The notes below the pieces were generated by a model. The model was not told the DNA's origin. It worked only from the letters and a program-made list of their open reading frames with translations, and did not search any database. This document shows positions 1 through 12,131 of a stretch of DNA of 64,000 nucleotides, piece after piece; the stretch's first letter is position 1; each line of letters begins with the position of its first letter. The position numbers and the translations under genes were made by a program. Origin of the DNA: Cylindrobasidium torrendii FP15055 ss-10 (Eukaryota; Basidiomycota; Agaricomycetes; Agaricales; Physalacriaceae); NCBI GenBank assembly GCA_000934385.1, contig KN880467.1:62001-126000 (forward strand), in the 5' to 3' direction.

Positions 1-25
1 AGGACATGGATTGAGTATCTAAGCT

Positions 26-1803
26 CTAAGGCTCGGCTTTCACCACCGTGCGGTTGCGAAGGGTCAGATTCGTAGTGCTGGGTCCTGGCTCATCAACCTT
101 CCGGCGAGGGTAGAGCGAGTTCGCAATCGCAAACTCGACGGGCGCGTGAGCGTTTGCCGGAGGATTCTTAATCCACTCCTCTGGCAGGACCCATTGGTCC
201 TTCCCGTCGATGCGTACGTGTTTGAACTGAGGGCGAATCGGCCGCTCTGAGAAGAGTTTTTGAGCACACCACGGTAGCCTCGTCACGACGCCAGGCGGAA
301 TATCGAGCTCTCGACGGGCTTTCTTCTTCGCTGGTGGAGGAGAATCTGTATCATTGGCTGAGCTGTCGGGCGCATGACGGGCGCGCTTCTTCTTTGTCGG
401 GGCGACTTCCCTCCCGGCGTCATTGGAAGATTGACCAGTCCGAACCTTTGCAGTCTGAACGAAATCCGAGGTCTTCAGAGAAAAGAAGGCCTCTTCTCCC
501 TTTCTCTTGGCGACATGGATGCCTCTGAACTTGTTTGCCTTGCGACAGGTAGAGGATTTGAGAACTCCATCTTCTACGAGCTTCTGTATCTCGGCCTCGG
601 GAAGCGGATGGAACCAGCCTTTTGCCTCTGCGTATTTGTAGAGAGCTAGTGAGCCTTCCAGAACCTCGCCACTGAGTGTTCCGTTATCCCAGAAAGTGTC
701 GTCCTTGATGACTTGACGGCGGAGGACGCAGAGATATGCAGAGATGGTGTACGTGAGGTAGCCGTGGGTGTGCTGTTTGCGAAAGAAGGTCTTGTCGGTG
801 AGTAGAAGTTGGTAGTACACAAATGTTGAGTCGCTGCCGTCCTTGGTGACGTGAAACACCACGGGTCCATACCGGCCGAAGTTCACTACCTGGTACGTGA
901 AGACAGTGCCAGCCTCGCATCCCTAAGAAAATTGGTTAGAACGACTTTGTATTTGTAGTGTTAGGAGCGAGCGTACTTGTACTTCCATAAGGGAAATTGG
1001 CTTCTTGCCATTTTTGACCAACTGTTCGTTGCGCTCGCAGTGCTCAATGAAAACCTGGATATCCCCGTACGAGGGGCACTGCGCCTCTAAGCCCGCATTT
1101 GTCACCCTTGCGGATGTAAAATCTCCTGGATGAAAATTAGACAGCAGAACATTACTAGTCAAGAGATATGGCACGTACGCTGGTAGACATTCATCCAACT
1201 GTCCACATCGGCTATAACGCCTGCAGCGTTTGAAACCCGTAAGAGCAAAGGGAAAGGATCTTTATTCCGCCCAAAAATTTGACTGTTCACCCCATAACGA
1301 CCGAGGATGGCGTTGTTGTCCACGCTTCGACCGGGTTTGTAGGACCACTCCTTCACGAGCCGCAGAGTAGAGGTGGGGACACGGCGTTGGAGCTCGTTGT
1401 GAGTGCGGACATGTGGAAGCACTTTGACTCTCGACTTGCGCTCCTTCGGTGACTTATATGTCTCGTCGTTGTCGTCACTATCCGACTCGCCATCACTATC
1501 CTCCTCCTCCTGCTCGTCTGTATCTTCACTCGTTGACTGAACGACGGCAGCCTTGGAACTCTTCTGCATCTTCGAACTCTTCCTTTCCTCGGTAGTCTCG
1601 GCAGGGGGATTTGGCACCACATCAGCCGGAGCCTCAGCGAGCGCACTGTTGTCGTCTTCCTCTTTGCTCACAGAGCGAATATTGGTCTTGAGTCTCCTCA
1701 ATTTCCCGTTCGCCTCATTCCGCTGGACATCGTTTGCTTCGACAGGCTGTGATGATGGCGCACCACCGCCGTTCGCTGGCTTCCGGCCAGCTTTCTTGAC
1801 CAT
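26..1803 (-). CDS. Gene A1: nuclear-type hypothetical protein, paralogue of A2
   Basis: I do not recognise this family. Three exons can be built: 1803..1179, 1125..977 and 922..26, giving about 556 aa. Both introns have GT-AG ends and the phases match. The first third is low complexity, rich in Lys and Ser with an acidic Glu/Asp/Ser run, as in nuclear or nucleolar proteins. A conserved core follows: WSYKPGRSVDNN, then IFGRN.DPF, then ADVDSW.N. The last exon has LLLTDKTFFRK, GYL.YTISAYLC and DGVLKS.TCRKA, then a Pro/Lys-rich tail with basic clusters. A2 at 35840..37684 has the same exon 1 (625 nt) and exon 2 (149 nt) lengths and about two thirds identity in the core by eye. The 5' end faces R1 across a shared promoter. 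The function is unknown; nuclear location is inferred from composition. Confidence 0.8.
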
Positions 1804-2650
1804 ATTGTTGGAACGAACAACAAAAGTTCAGGTTTGAGAGTGGGTGGAGACGGGGAATTCAAGTGCGTTGGTGGTGGTATGTGCTCAAGAACAGTCAGAG
1901 ACTGTTCGATCATTGACCTCGTGTTGAACTAGTACGGGACCGAAGCACGTTGTGGCAAGGGTCATACAATGAGCGAAGCAGCGAAAAACAAAATTCCTGA
2001 TTGTAAGACAATGTTATGATTTAAAATTCCTTGATGAAAGGTGAGATTGATCCCTCAAGGCTCTTCTCAAGAAACGGTACTGTCACTCAGATTTATGATT
2101 TCTTCGTCATTTTCTGCGTAGAACACCGTCGGGAGACTCACTGGCTACCAACCTCGAATGTTTCCAGATTATTTATATGACTATATTCCTCTATACCGAG
2201 GTCAAACAATCCATTTCCTTTTATTGAAGTCGCAACTTGGACACAGGTACTTTTAACGGCGGCCCGCCGCTGGAGGGAGATTCTGACAGGATAATACAAG
2301 GCTGAAGATTCCTATAAAGCTTCTGAACAATGTCTTGGCTGCATTAAAGCTGAAAGCACGGCACGAACTATTGAATCCAATGAAAGTCGGTGTGGTCACT
2401 AGCTATAGCCAGTATCCCACAAATGACACGGTTTAGCCTGTTCAGTACTGATGTCAAGTTGGAGAAGTACTCTAGTATTTCGTTTACGTCCTATGTACTT
2501 GATAGAAGCAAGTACATGGCTCAATAACCAACAACTGACAAGAGCTAGTCCGAGAATACTATGATGCGATGTGACGCCGTGTTTTGGATCGGCCCGGTAG
2601 TAGGCGAACATCACATCTTGAGCTCGAACCACCACCATCACAGTTTCTTC
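1804..2650. promoter_or_regulatory. Bidirectional promoter between A1 and R1
   Basis: This 847 bp gap separates the two start codons of a divergent pair. The A1-proximal side, read on the minus strand, shares blocks with the region upstream of A2: TTCGGTCCCGTA, ATGATCGA and CTTGAGCAC followed by an ACCACCACC run. The R1-proximal side shares ATCGGCCCGGT and an ACCACCACCATC box with the region upstream of R6. No gene is visible inside. Confidence 0.55.
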
Positions 2651-3735
2651 ATGCAGACTTTCTATCGTTCGCAGGACATCTCTTTATGCCCTTCCTTCAA
2701 AAAACCTATAATCTCTGAGTTCCTTTCTCGGCCGTGTTCATGGGTATGTCTTTCATGGGTACTGGATCCAACGGTGTTCCCTGAATCTCCTTTTTCCAGC
2801 TTGATGAATACATGCTTGGTCTCGGACGTGGAGAGCTGGATAATAATACAAAATGCGTTGAGAATACTTTCGAAGGTGCTCATCTCAGGCCATAGCTTGC
2901 CTTGTCATGACAAGTTGCTCACGAGTTGATAGTGCAACCACTCATGTACTGGTACTTGCAGCGTCGATTGATAGACTTTGTTCCCAGCATCAGCATCAGC
3001 GAGAAAGTCCTCCAGCTTGCGAGTCATAACATGACATCCTCCCCCAACGAGCGGATTCTTTTCAGCAGCGTGCGCCCCCCAAAACACCGACTTTTGATTG
3101 TATCATGTTAATTAACAAAATAGATTGCTGGATTAGACCCCAGTTGCTGTGTATACACACTCACTATCGACCAGTTTTTCGGGAAAAATCGGACTCTCTA
3201 TACACGCCATCCAATCACTGGCCATGTCAGGGCCCACACTGCCCCATATACTGAACTTCCTTGCTTTGTTTTGTCGGCAAGTCCCTGTATGGTTGCATTA
3301 GCACTGTCACCCGGGCCTAAAAAGGACTGGGAAAACCACCCAGTTTGGCACATCGGCAAGGTCTTGCATGCAACCCGTCCCAGACCGCCAAATTGGTTTG
3401 AGGCTGTACCAGCGCAACCTAACAACACAATTGCAAGTTCGAATCAAAAATCCGGATTCTCAGCCGCCTCTTCATGTCCTTCGGAAACTCAGGCGACATT
3501 GGCGCCGTCGTCCCCCAAACGCAAGCATAACAAGAAACGGCCGCACGGTGCCGGTCATGCATTGGACGAGCCGTCGAGCTCGTCTAATGACCTCGCTCGT
3601 CCGCAAAAGCGACATAGGCGCGCAAAGAATACCACAGACCTAACAGGAGCCCCCCAAGGAGCGACTGACGGAGTCATTGCAGTTTCTTGTATGCCCAGGA
3701 CGAGAGCAGAGTGGCGGAAAGCGCGGGGACTGTAA
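2651..3735 (+). CDS. R1: member of the six-copy R family
   Basis: The four exons are 2651..2743, 2800..2875, 2933..3069 and 3124..3735, giving about 305 aa. Exon 1 (93 nt, 31 codons, MQTFYRSQDIS start) and exon 3 (137 nt) have exactly the lengths seen in R3, R5 and R6. Family motifs are present: YMLGLGRGEL, VQPLMY, SHNMTSSPNER, TLYTRHPITGHV, HTAPY.ELP and VLSASP. The C-terminus is Ser-rich, then basic, and ends with PRTRAEWRKA, a variant of the PRTRAERRRA tail. The middle of exon 4 differs most from the other copies, so R1 is an outlying member. No signal peptide or membrane segment is evident. The basic patches suggest nuclear location, which is inference. Function is unknown. Confidence 0.75.
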
Positions 3736-4488
3736 TATACGCGGCGCCCCGATACCTCTTCAATTGGTATTTTATCTTCCATTCCTTATGTAACTACTAG
3801 TAGTCCATAGACACTATCCATAGGTTCAAGTTGTACTATGTCCATTTCCAGATCGTTACTCTATGAAAATATTGCATTCGCTGATTCAGACCGAAATCTT
3901 TGTGTAGGCGTGAGCCTCCTGCGTATCGAGTCGCTTGCCGTATTTGTACTCGCGCCGCGCTCAAGGGATCCAATAAGTTCCCAATGAGGGTATTCTTTTT
4001 CTGTGAAGTTTTCAGATTGTCAGCGAACATTGCAGCATGCACATGCGACCAACTCGCTCCTCGCTCTGCCCACTAAGTAGGATTGATTAGCGTAGGCTTA
4101 CATGTTTCCGTTGCTTCCTTTAGACATGCAACCACCTCGCGGGGACTAAGTAGTGCTTCGACAATGACACGCAGCGAGCTGAGCAATGCATTAGCCACTA
4201 CTGGAGAACACACGTCGGCCGGGGTTCATTCTGCTGTCGAAGCCAATGTATTTTCATCTGACTGTTCAACAAAGGGTATGAGAAACAGCACCAAAAAAGC
4301 GAAAGTGCCAGTTATGATTCGTGAGTCATGTATAAGTAACAGATACGTATAGGCCAGTAGCGCGAGTACACCACTGATGATCACTTCGATCATCCTATCC
4401 AAAGTGGTAGCACTCCTGGTGGATGAGGGTTAATTCGCGCAAGAAGGGGAAGCCGCGCTACAGGTTGTCGGCCTGTTATCGAACCTAG
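3736..4488. other. Intergenic, nothing recognised
   Basis: About 750 bases with only short, unconvincing open frames and no clear splice signals or repeats. Confidence 0.4.
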
Positions 4489-5196
4489 CGTGCCGTCCTA
4501 TGGCCCGCAAGACTATGGCTTGAGATACAAGGACATGGAACCCAAGAGGCGCCTAGCTCTGTTGACTGTTATGATCCGACTCCCCAAGGCAATAGAACCA
4601 ACACGAGCAGTTGGTCAGGTCTGTATTCTTGGGAAGAGCAATGGGGACAGCTGTTACGAAGGACCAGGAAGAGCTGGGGAAGGGAGCACAAGATCTTGTT
4701 GCTGGGATTGCGAGACATGCTCGATGGATGGAGGTGAACATGGAAAACCACGGAGGCGAGCAAGAACATTTTAAAGCCTGCGTGGAAGCTGATCAGGAGC
4801 TCGGGGTTCATCATTAAGACCAGTTCGCTGAGCGCGATCAAGCAGGACGCCTGGCTATCAGAGATGGCGGTGAGTGATTGGTTACATGTTGGACGATGCG
4901 CGCACCTTGGCTTTGTTCTTAGCCACGCCGAATTTGACGCTTTTGTAGGGCACGGGGAGAACGATAAACTTATCGACTTTGAGCAGCGTGCAGTCCTGAG
5001 CCCGTATGGCATCGCCTACAGACTCGAGCCAGAAGCATTGTCCCGCATTTCCGTTGCCTTCATGGAGGCGTCCTGGAACCCGAATGCCGCTGCTGCGAGC
5101 AAGCACATGAATAGCGTCCACGACTCGGTCTCTGCGTGCCCAAGTTTCGATGAATGGCTAGTCCGTCTTGGCACATCGGACTGTGTGGGCGCCTAG
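4489..5196 (+). pseudogene. Single-frame gene remnant broken by one TGA
   Basis: One forward frame stays open for about 235 codons except for a single TGA at 4735..4737. The translation on both sides looks protein-like, with many Trp, Leu and Glu: SWSGLYSWEEQWGQLL before the stop, and ILKPAWKLIRSSGF, then FDAFVGHGENDKLIDFEQ and MEASWNPNAAAASKHMNS after it. No good start codon lies near the 5' end, where a TAG closes the frame at 4486. I do not recognise the family. A very short intron over the TGA was considered, but no phase-compatible donor and acceptor pair of normal length exists. It is most simply a decayed gene; a sequencing error or the 3' part of a longer gene are alternatives. Confidence 0.4.
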
Positions 5197-6214
5197 TCGT
5201 CCAAGGCGCCGTTCACGGGTTTCTTCCAGTAAGACTCGTTGTCTGGATTTGAAAGACGGAGTACGATGGCGGTGACTAAGGGCCCGAGAATCTTTCCGAC
5301 TGGGCGAGGGCATGAACCAGGAGCTGTCCTTGGGTTGACCGTTGGGCAAGACGAATATGCTGGAGCGGCAGCCAGTCGGGCGGCGGGCGCCTATATGCGA
5401 GCATTGCCGACGCGGAGATTTGCTGACGCGAAGAAGGCTGAGCTTGGGCCAAGTCGCGGGTCGGGGAACTTTGCAGAGCAATCCATGGTGTCGCGTTCAG
5501 TGTCCCCAGCGACGTGGAGACTCTTGGGATATGGTATTCGTCGGCCGACGCGTGTAGGTGGCCATATAGGACATGGTCGCGCGCCTGTGAGATATCTGGT
5601 CCGTATCTGGTCGACCTCGCAGTGATGGCAGGAAGGAAGCTGTGATCACGAATTCTAGTGACCACCACCACTCGCCCTGACATGCTCTTGAGTTCCTCTA
5701 GGACATTTGTAACTGTCCATCCTTTCCAATCTGTACACTTTCTCGACTTTGCCCGCCAGATTTGACTTGTCGCCCTTGCCTATTGCTTGGTGGCAACTAG
5801 AACCTTGCATTTCGATTTCATTTTTCCACCGCACGATTGGCCGAACCCAGCCTACTCATGTCCTGGTCCTTGTCCTCTTCTTCCCTTGGGGTGGTTGAGC
5901 CTCCTACTCCTGCTCACGCCTTGATTGGACTCTCCTAACGCGAATTCCACTGTGATAACTGAAGAGAGCCGCGACCTTGGCTTTCTGCTGTACTTCTGTC
6001 CCTCTGATGGCTGATTCACGTCGATTTAGGATGATGAGCCCTTCTTGACCGGCGCTGGCGAGCATCCTTCAAATTACATGCCGTTCGTTGTCTGGGTCTG
6101 AGCCTGTACATACATGTACGTGCGGGTGCTAGCAAAAATAGCTTCAATGGCGAGGAGAGATTCTGCGTCCAACAGACTCGACAGCCTAACAGTGTTGAAA
6201 GTTACATACGTGCC
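5197..6214. other. Intergenic, nothing convincing
   Basis: Several overlapping open frames exist on both strands at 5200..5680, but none has recognisable motifs or splice structure. The stretch 5700..6214 has no long frame. It lies downstream of the 6215..7293 gene. Confidence 0.35.
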
Positions 6215-7293
6215 CTAATCCCGTTCCAGAATAACATCGCCTTCGGGCGTGGGATAGACCACGACGTTCTTGAGTTCCCCGATGGGCATCCCTGCGCGTC
6301 TGTCTAACTTCGTGATAGTCATGGAGAATCGACTGTCCTTGCGGAGGTCATACACAGGCCGTCCTTCACCATCGAGGGGAATAGAGTCGCGCTTCTCCGG
6401 AGACCATCTCCACTCATTCGCTCTCATCCTCATAAACTGAGTCTTGTGAACTTCTTCCTTGTGTAGCGCGTGCATGAGGCGATAGTCGGGGTGGCTCTCT
6501 TTGTCTGTGAGACACTCAAGTGGATTGAAGCCCCATCTGCGGCTAGTAAGTAAAAGCCACGAGAAAAACAAGTAGTAAAAGAGGACCCACTCGGCTTGGA
6601 ATTGGCGCACGACATCCTGGTATGGGAGTCCCGCAATCTTTCCTGCGGCCTCATAGTAGTCGAAGAGCAGCTGTATTGGACTGGAACGCTTCATTCGATG
6701 CACGAATTGGGAAAACGGCCAATCCTGCGGATGGAGAATCTTCTCGAGCCTTTGTCTATACACCTGGTGGATTTCAGCGAATATAGAGATGAGGCGTAGC
6801 ATTGAATGATCATCACCTCCACAAATAAGAGAAGGTCATCGTTGGGCTTGACAGCATAGTCGAAGCTCCCCCGTCCGAAAAGCAGCAGATCCTGAGACCC
6901 TGACAGTTCCCTGTACAGAATCTGTGTGGTATATGGCGCTAAAGGGAGTCTGGGCTTCAAAACTTGCGGCTCTATAGGATACTCAAAAGGGGTCCCGACT
7001 CCAGAGAAGGCTATAGCTTGAGGCGTCTTCGCAAAGCCATCCGGGTTGAGGGCCGGCATTTGTGCGTTAAACAGCTCGTGAAGTAGCCCGTCGGGCTCGC
7101 GGCACGGTGGGACAAGATCGAGGACCCGTTTAAGGCGGACATCGCTTATGACCCAGTTTTTGCGTGACTTGAGCGCGGCACGAAGCTTTGAACGACCAGG
7201 ATAGATAGCGTAGGTTTGAAGTTCGACAATGAGCTCCTCGTCTGTAGGGCCAGAAACAGGCTGATTTGCATGAACGGAAACTTGGGTTGACAT
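6215..7293 (-). CDS. Hypothetical protein, two exons
   Basis: I do not recognise this protein. Exon 1 is 7293..6817 and exon 2 is 6763..6215, joined by a 53 nt GT-AG intron in phase 0, giving about 341 aa. The join reads DDLLLFVE then VYRQRLEKILHP. The N-terminal half has NWVISDVRLKRVLDLVPP and a run rich in Pro and Leu. The C-terminal half has WEW-type aromatic content (EWVLFYYLFFSWLLL, possibly one buried or membrane helix), then LMHALHKEEVHKTQF and a charged tail. The 5' end faces MFS1 (start 7917) across 623 bp, so the two may share control sequences. A soluble cytosolic or nuclear protein is the simplest guess. Confidence 0.65.
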
Positions 7294-7916
7294 GCTGGTG
7301 AGAGTATGAAAAGGAGCTGGGGGTGGAATAGGGTCAATACTCCTTGTTCACGGTGAACACAGCCGCTTGGTCATGTCTTCGGCAATTCTCGAGCGAGACA
7401 ATGAAGGCGACATATCAGTCTCAGATGAAAATGCATAGAAAGGATAGATAGCATTAATGGTCAGTGAGAGGAGGATACGAACAAATAAATTAGTGATGCC
7501 AACTGCCGATCGCGGTGATGAGCCTTGGCAATGGACAACCATGACCAATGTCGAGATATCGAACCCACACTCCGCGCTCTGACACATAGTTCGCCGCACT
7601 GGCCTTTTTCCCTTTCTCAAGCCATGTCGAAAGAACACGCGCCGCAGGGAGCTTTGTCCATTAAACAAGGACCATCACGGTCGCGCTCCCCCGTCGAATG
7701 AATCCCCGTGACAATATGAAAGATCTCGCCATATTACTCATTTGAACGACAAGGATGGTGCATTGCCGAGGCGCTAACGCGTAGGCTAGGACGGACCCAG
7801 AGGATATCCTCGATGTTTTTTTGATGAAACCAAGTGCCGTAGGCTCTCTTCATAACGTCGAGTACTTAAGATGAACGGCGCCGTGGTTATCTGAACCTTC
7901 CTCCCTTCCTACTATC
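7294..7916. promoter_or_regulatory. Divergent promoter region (hypothetical gene / MFS1)
   Basis: These 623 bases lie between two divergent start codons. A reverse frame at 7348..7668 has no recognisable features and is probably chance. No clear TATA box is seen. Confidence 0.35.
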
Positions 7917-9824
7917 ATGGATCCTGTCTATCGCAAATCCAATGGTGCGTCGCGCGAGTATTGCTTCATCCACACACTGATTACCCTTACAGACCTAGAA
8001 TACGCGGTTGAGCTACGTGACCTTCCAGCGGGAGACGTTGTTAGACGACCACCAGCAGTCCGGTTGGAGTCGTCCGCTACAATGTCCTACAAGGAAGGCG
8101 CGCAGAGTCCTTCCGAGCCGTCTACGCCTTTCAAGCGCTCAGTTCCAACTTCCCCGCGGGCTACTTCAGACTACTTTGTCTCCGAACCAGCTCCCTCAGG
8201 CGAGCTCGAAAAAAAGCAGAAACGCGCCGCCTTGATGCACTTCTGCACACTCTGTTTTGCGTTCTTCCTCGAGGGGTGGAACGATGGCACCACAGGCCCG
8301 CTATTGCCTGTCATGCAGGCATTCTATGGCGTACGCCTAGTTCTATTTACACTATCGTGGAGTCATACTGAGGCCTTTGCAGATTGGATACACCGTTGTG
8401 TCGATGCTCTTCATCTCAGGATGTGTCGGATTCGTGCTCGGTGCAGGCGTGAACGTGTGGATGAATGCCAAACTGGGCTTCGGCAAGGTTTGTTTTGAGC
8501 TTCAGATCCCCGTTAGGCATTCTAATAACTATCTTCGCAGTCTATGGTCATAGGATCGTGTATTCAAATTGCCGCATTCGCTATGGAAGCTGCTGCCCCG
8601 CCTTTTCCTGTCATGGTTCTTGGATACTTCCTGGCGGGTTTGGGCGCGGCCATTCAGGTTGGCGCCTGCGCCCCGTTCTTATTCATGTTGGCTTATCGAT
8701 ATGCAGGATACCCAAGGCAACGGCTTCATCGGTAGCCTGAAGACACATAGGATGACAAAACTGAGTGTCTTGAATGCGTTCTATGGTTCGTTGCTTCGTC
8801 CTTTGATTGTGGCCCGGTAGACTGAGCATTCAACAGGCGCTGGCGCATTCGTCGCGCCGCTTGTCTCGACCCGATTCTCTTTGGAAACTCATTGGTCGTA
8901 TCATTTCATTGCTTCTACTGGTATCGCTGTCATCAATACTATCACGGTGTTGATTGTCTTCCGCGGAAAACGACAGGAAGGTAAGCCCTCGTCCTATCAT
9001 CACTGCTACCAAGGCATTCAACATCGTATATTACAGTTCTTCTGGCCGAAGCCGGTCAATTGTGCCCAGAAAACGAAGACACCGGGCACAGTAGCTCCAG
9101 TGTCTACCGCGCTATCCTGGGGTCTAAATCCGTGCACGTTTTGTCTATCTTTGCACTTATTCTCATCGGAACGCAAGTCGCCCTCGCAGGCTGGATTGTC
9201 ACATTCATCATCAGCGAGCGCGGGGGCGGCAAGTCGGCGGGATACATTTCATCTGGATTCTTTGGAGGTACGGACCTCGCGCGTACCACTGTTGTACGTT
9301 TCTCATGAGACATAGGTGTCACCGTTGGTCGACTAGTTCTCATTGGCGTCAGCAGAAGAATTGGCGAACACCGTGTCGTATTCATTTACGCATCAATCGC
9401 AATCGCGTATGCGCATCGTTCTTATTCTATCCACGTCTTACTGACACTCTTCAAAGTTTACAACTAACAATATGGTTTGTACCATCCATTATCGAGAACG
9501 CACTTGCCATCGCCTGTATTGGCGTCCTTCTCGGACCTGTGTTTCCCATCCTTATCGCGCATGCATCGCGTATCATCCCGCCATGGCTTCTCACTGCTAG
9601 CGTCGCCTGGATTACCGGCATTGGAATGTCGGGATCAGCTGCAGTACCCTTCATCACAGGCCTGCTCGCGTCAAAGTATGGTATTAAATCATTGCAGCCT
9701 CTGTGAGTCATATCGTTCATGTCTTGTCGTTGTATTGCTCATGGAATCTAGTGTTGTTTCTATGATGTGTACTATGGTAGGTTTATGGGCGTTTGTGCCC
9801 CGCGCGCAGAGGCGCATCGATTAA
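7917..9824 (+). CDS. MFS1: major facilitator superfamily transporter
   Basis: A complete ten-exon model can be read: 7917..7944, 7993..8330, 8383..8487, 8541..8657, 8707..8785, 8837..8980, 9037..9267, 9316..9406, 9457..9702 and 9752..9824. All introns are 48-56 nt with GT-AG ends and matching phases, giving 483 aa. After a Ser/Pro-rich cytosolic N-terminus comes the first helix with GWNDGTTGPLLPVMQ, then GFVLGAGVNVWMNAKLGFGK, HWSYHFI, GGWIVTFIISERGG, IPPWLL and ALRSKYG-like GLLASKYGIKSLQPL, ending PRAQRRID. About 11-12 membrane segments are expected. This resembles the fungal BSC6-type MFS group; the substrate is unknown. It is closest to MFS2, sharing the MD...RKSN start and the PRAQRRID end. 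The first intron is 48 nt and stop-free, so a naive reading would keep it. Confidence 0.9.
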
Positions 9825-10583
9825 AAAGTTCTTGGTGTATGCTAGATTACAGGACAGTCATGTATACTCTGTGTATTATGTTTGACTAGCAGAGCAAAGG
9901 TCCTGAATGTTCAATAAAAATGATTTCAGCGTTACAATTTCTAGAGATATTCTATCGATTCGGTCAAATCAAAGAAGATGAGCCAAGGCGCCATCACTAA
10001 GTTAATTCACTGAGGGCTTGTGGTCGTGCGCCCAGAATCACCGTAAATAGATACGAGGCCGTCGATTTTATGTTCTCAAGAATCCATAGTAGCTTCATTT
10101 TCCGTCTCTTAGCTTTGTTTTTACCATGTGTGTATGGTTAGAGATATACTACTGCGCCGCTAGTTTGTAGACATGACTGCAGTCACTTACAACGGTGCAT
10201 TTGGCCAAGATATACGGTCCTTGGTTTTTCGGTTAGTGATGAGTTCCCTCGCGCCTGCACTATCAGCGAGCCTTCGACCCTCGCCCAGACGCAAGCATAG
10301 CACTAGGTGCATAAATCCAGATGGCGGCCGTTATACGCAATGTCCAACTATTGTGCAGGATGTAGACAATGTATTCGGAAATCATGCACTTAAAAGACCA
10401 CTGTATTTATCTCACGCTGTCAGGATAAAACATGAACTGGTGTTTCCTCCAGTAAGAGACAGTTTTGTTTTTAATCACGTGATGGGAAGCAGCCATTATC
10501 CTGCCGGGCGGAATTTCGACCCTTAAGACGCTTGACCCTAATTTCCTAATTCTTATCTCTCCCTCATACCATATCCAGTCAAG
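9825..10583. other. Intergenic, with possible R-family relic
   Basis: A polyadenylation-like AATAAA lies at about 9913, ninety bases after the MFS1 stop. Around 10227..10310 the forward frame reads SSLAP.LSASLRPSPRRKHS, which resembles the exon 4 stretch before the acidic region of R genes (SSLPMTCEILPP..SQRRHK). The rest of the family is absent. Otherwise nothing is seen. Confidence 0.3.
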
Positions 10584-12131
10584 ATGGAGAGCACTACAGA
10601 TGCTGGGCTTGATGCCGGCGCAACGGTATGCTGCACTTGCGCACGAAGATAAAAGCTAATAAATACCTTGCAGACTCAGAAGTCCGTCAAGACGCAATTT
10701 TCCATTATTCCGTCGCACAAGCAGCATTTGCTCAACAGGATTGAAGACAACCACGCAGTGAGGGTGCGTCGTCGCTCTGCCGTTCGCTGTAGCAGCTCCT
10801 TAGCTGCAGCGACTTGCCTACCAGAGCTAACCCTCTTCCAGAATCCCGATGCGCCTGAAGGACCCGTCTGCATCACTACCTCCGGCTTAGCCCACTCGAG
10901 CATCTTCGACGGCCAGAGACACCTCATCGACAGGCGCATCTTTGCGTTACCCACCAAGGCCCTTTCCCGCTTCATCATTCTGCTCCTCAAGTCCTTTTTG
11001 CGCCACAACCCGGACAAGAAAATGCCCGAGGCCATCAAATTCGACGTTGTATACGAGAGCAAGCAAATCCTGACGCACCAACTGTCCACCAGATACGATC
11101 TCGCTCATTATCCCTCCACCAAATGGGCGTTGACGACCCTTCTCGAGGAACATCCTATCGCCTGGGAAATGATGGAGTGTCTTGAGGACCATTGCTCGTT
11201 CGACTTCAAGCGTTACGGGAGCGCGGAAATCGATGCCCTTTTCGAGGCCAGGGCGGAGGACATGGAGTCGGACGATGAGTCAGACCTTTTCAGCGACGTT
11301 GGATCCGATGCCTCCTCGGACGACGACGAGTGCAACATACATCGCGAGAACACTCAGGTTCAGGGCTCCGCCGGGAGGCGCGCTAAACAGAAGGGTCACA
11401 TCGCCGTCACCGAGGCTGTCTGGAGAGAAATCACAGCTGCAGTCTGCGCATGCAACAGAGCCTTTCCCTATGACCGTCTCGAGCAATCGCAGGAGAGATT
11501 TGCTGAGCTCCATTCCCGCGAAGATTGGCAGGCTCAGTGCAAGGACGCGGAGTCGAAGGAGCGTCATGCCATCGCTTGCCGCAAGTACGAGCCCGAGGAA
11601 GACAAGAACTTCGCGGAATACGTGCCGCCGGTCGCTGAGACGATGTACTTTGGCGACACCACACGCGCTAGGAATGTCCCTGGGAGCCCCTCCGTCTGCG
11701 CCGACGCGCCCGAGATCCCGACCTTGGGCAAACGCAAAGCCGAACTTCAAGACCGTATCGCTAGTTCGATTCTCAAGGCTGCTAATCCGCGCCACAAGGG
11801 AGACTTCCTCGAATTGGCACGGACTGCAGACACCGCGGACGTAGGTTTCTGGACGAGGGAGATGATGGCGAACAACCAGTTCCAGTCGAAGAGGAGCTCC
11901 AGAGCCAAGGTTGTGCCGACCTACGGGTGGCTTCTCAACCGCGCCATCGAGATGTTCGGTAAAGAGTACAAGGTCGCGAGCGGAGAGGAAGTTGGACAGG
12001 AGAGGACGATGGCCATGATGCTGGCTCTCCACGACCAGGGGAAGAGGTCGCGGTCGGTTATGCGCAGGCGTGCGCTCTCAGAGATGTCGGAGTTCCGGCC
12101 AAGGTCTAGTTTGAGGTTCGAGAAGGCTTAA
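10584..12131 (+). CDS. Hypothetical acidic protein, three exons
   Basis: I do not recognise this protein. The start ATG at 10584 opens a 42 nt exon (MESTTDAGLDAGAT), followed by introns at 10626..10673 and 10764..10841. The second intron is 78 nt, has GTGCGT and CTAAC..CAG signals, and is divisible by three without a stop, so it would be wrongly kept by simple ORF calling. The spliced product is about 473 aa. Its features are a mixed N-terminal domain (IKFDVVYESKQILTHQL), a long acidic stretch (SDDESDLFSDVGSDASSDDDE), a charged helical region, and a Met/Arg-rich end with KRSRSVMRRRALSEMSEF. The composition suggests a nuclear or regulatory protein; this is inference. Coding GC at third positions is high, as expected for a real gene. 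Confidence 0.75.

Noticed and set aside
4569..5012. Reverse frame overlapping the TGA-broken forward frame
   Set aside because: The forward frame spans the whole region with a better composition, so the reverse frame is probably its shadow.
11280..12032. Reverse frame of 250 codons
   Set aside because: Antisense to the acidic protein gene; the long frame follows from its GC-rich third positions.
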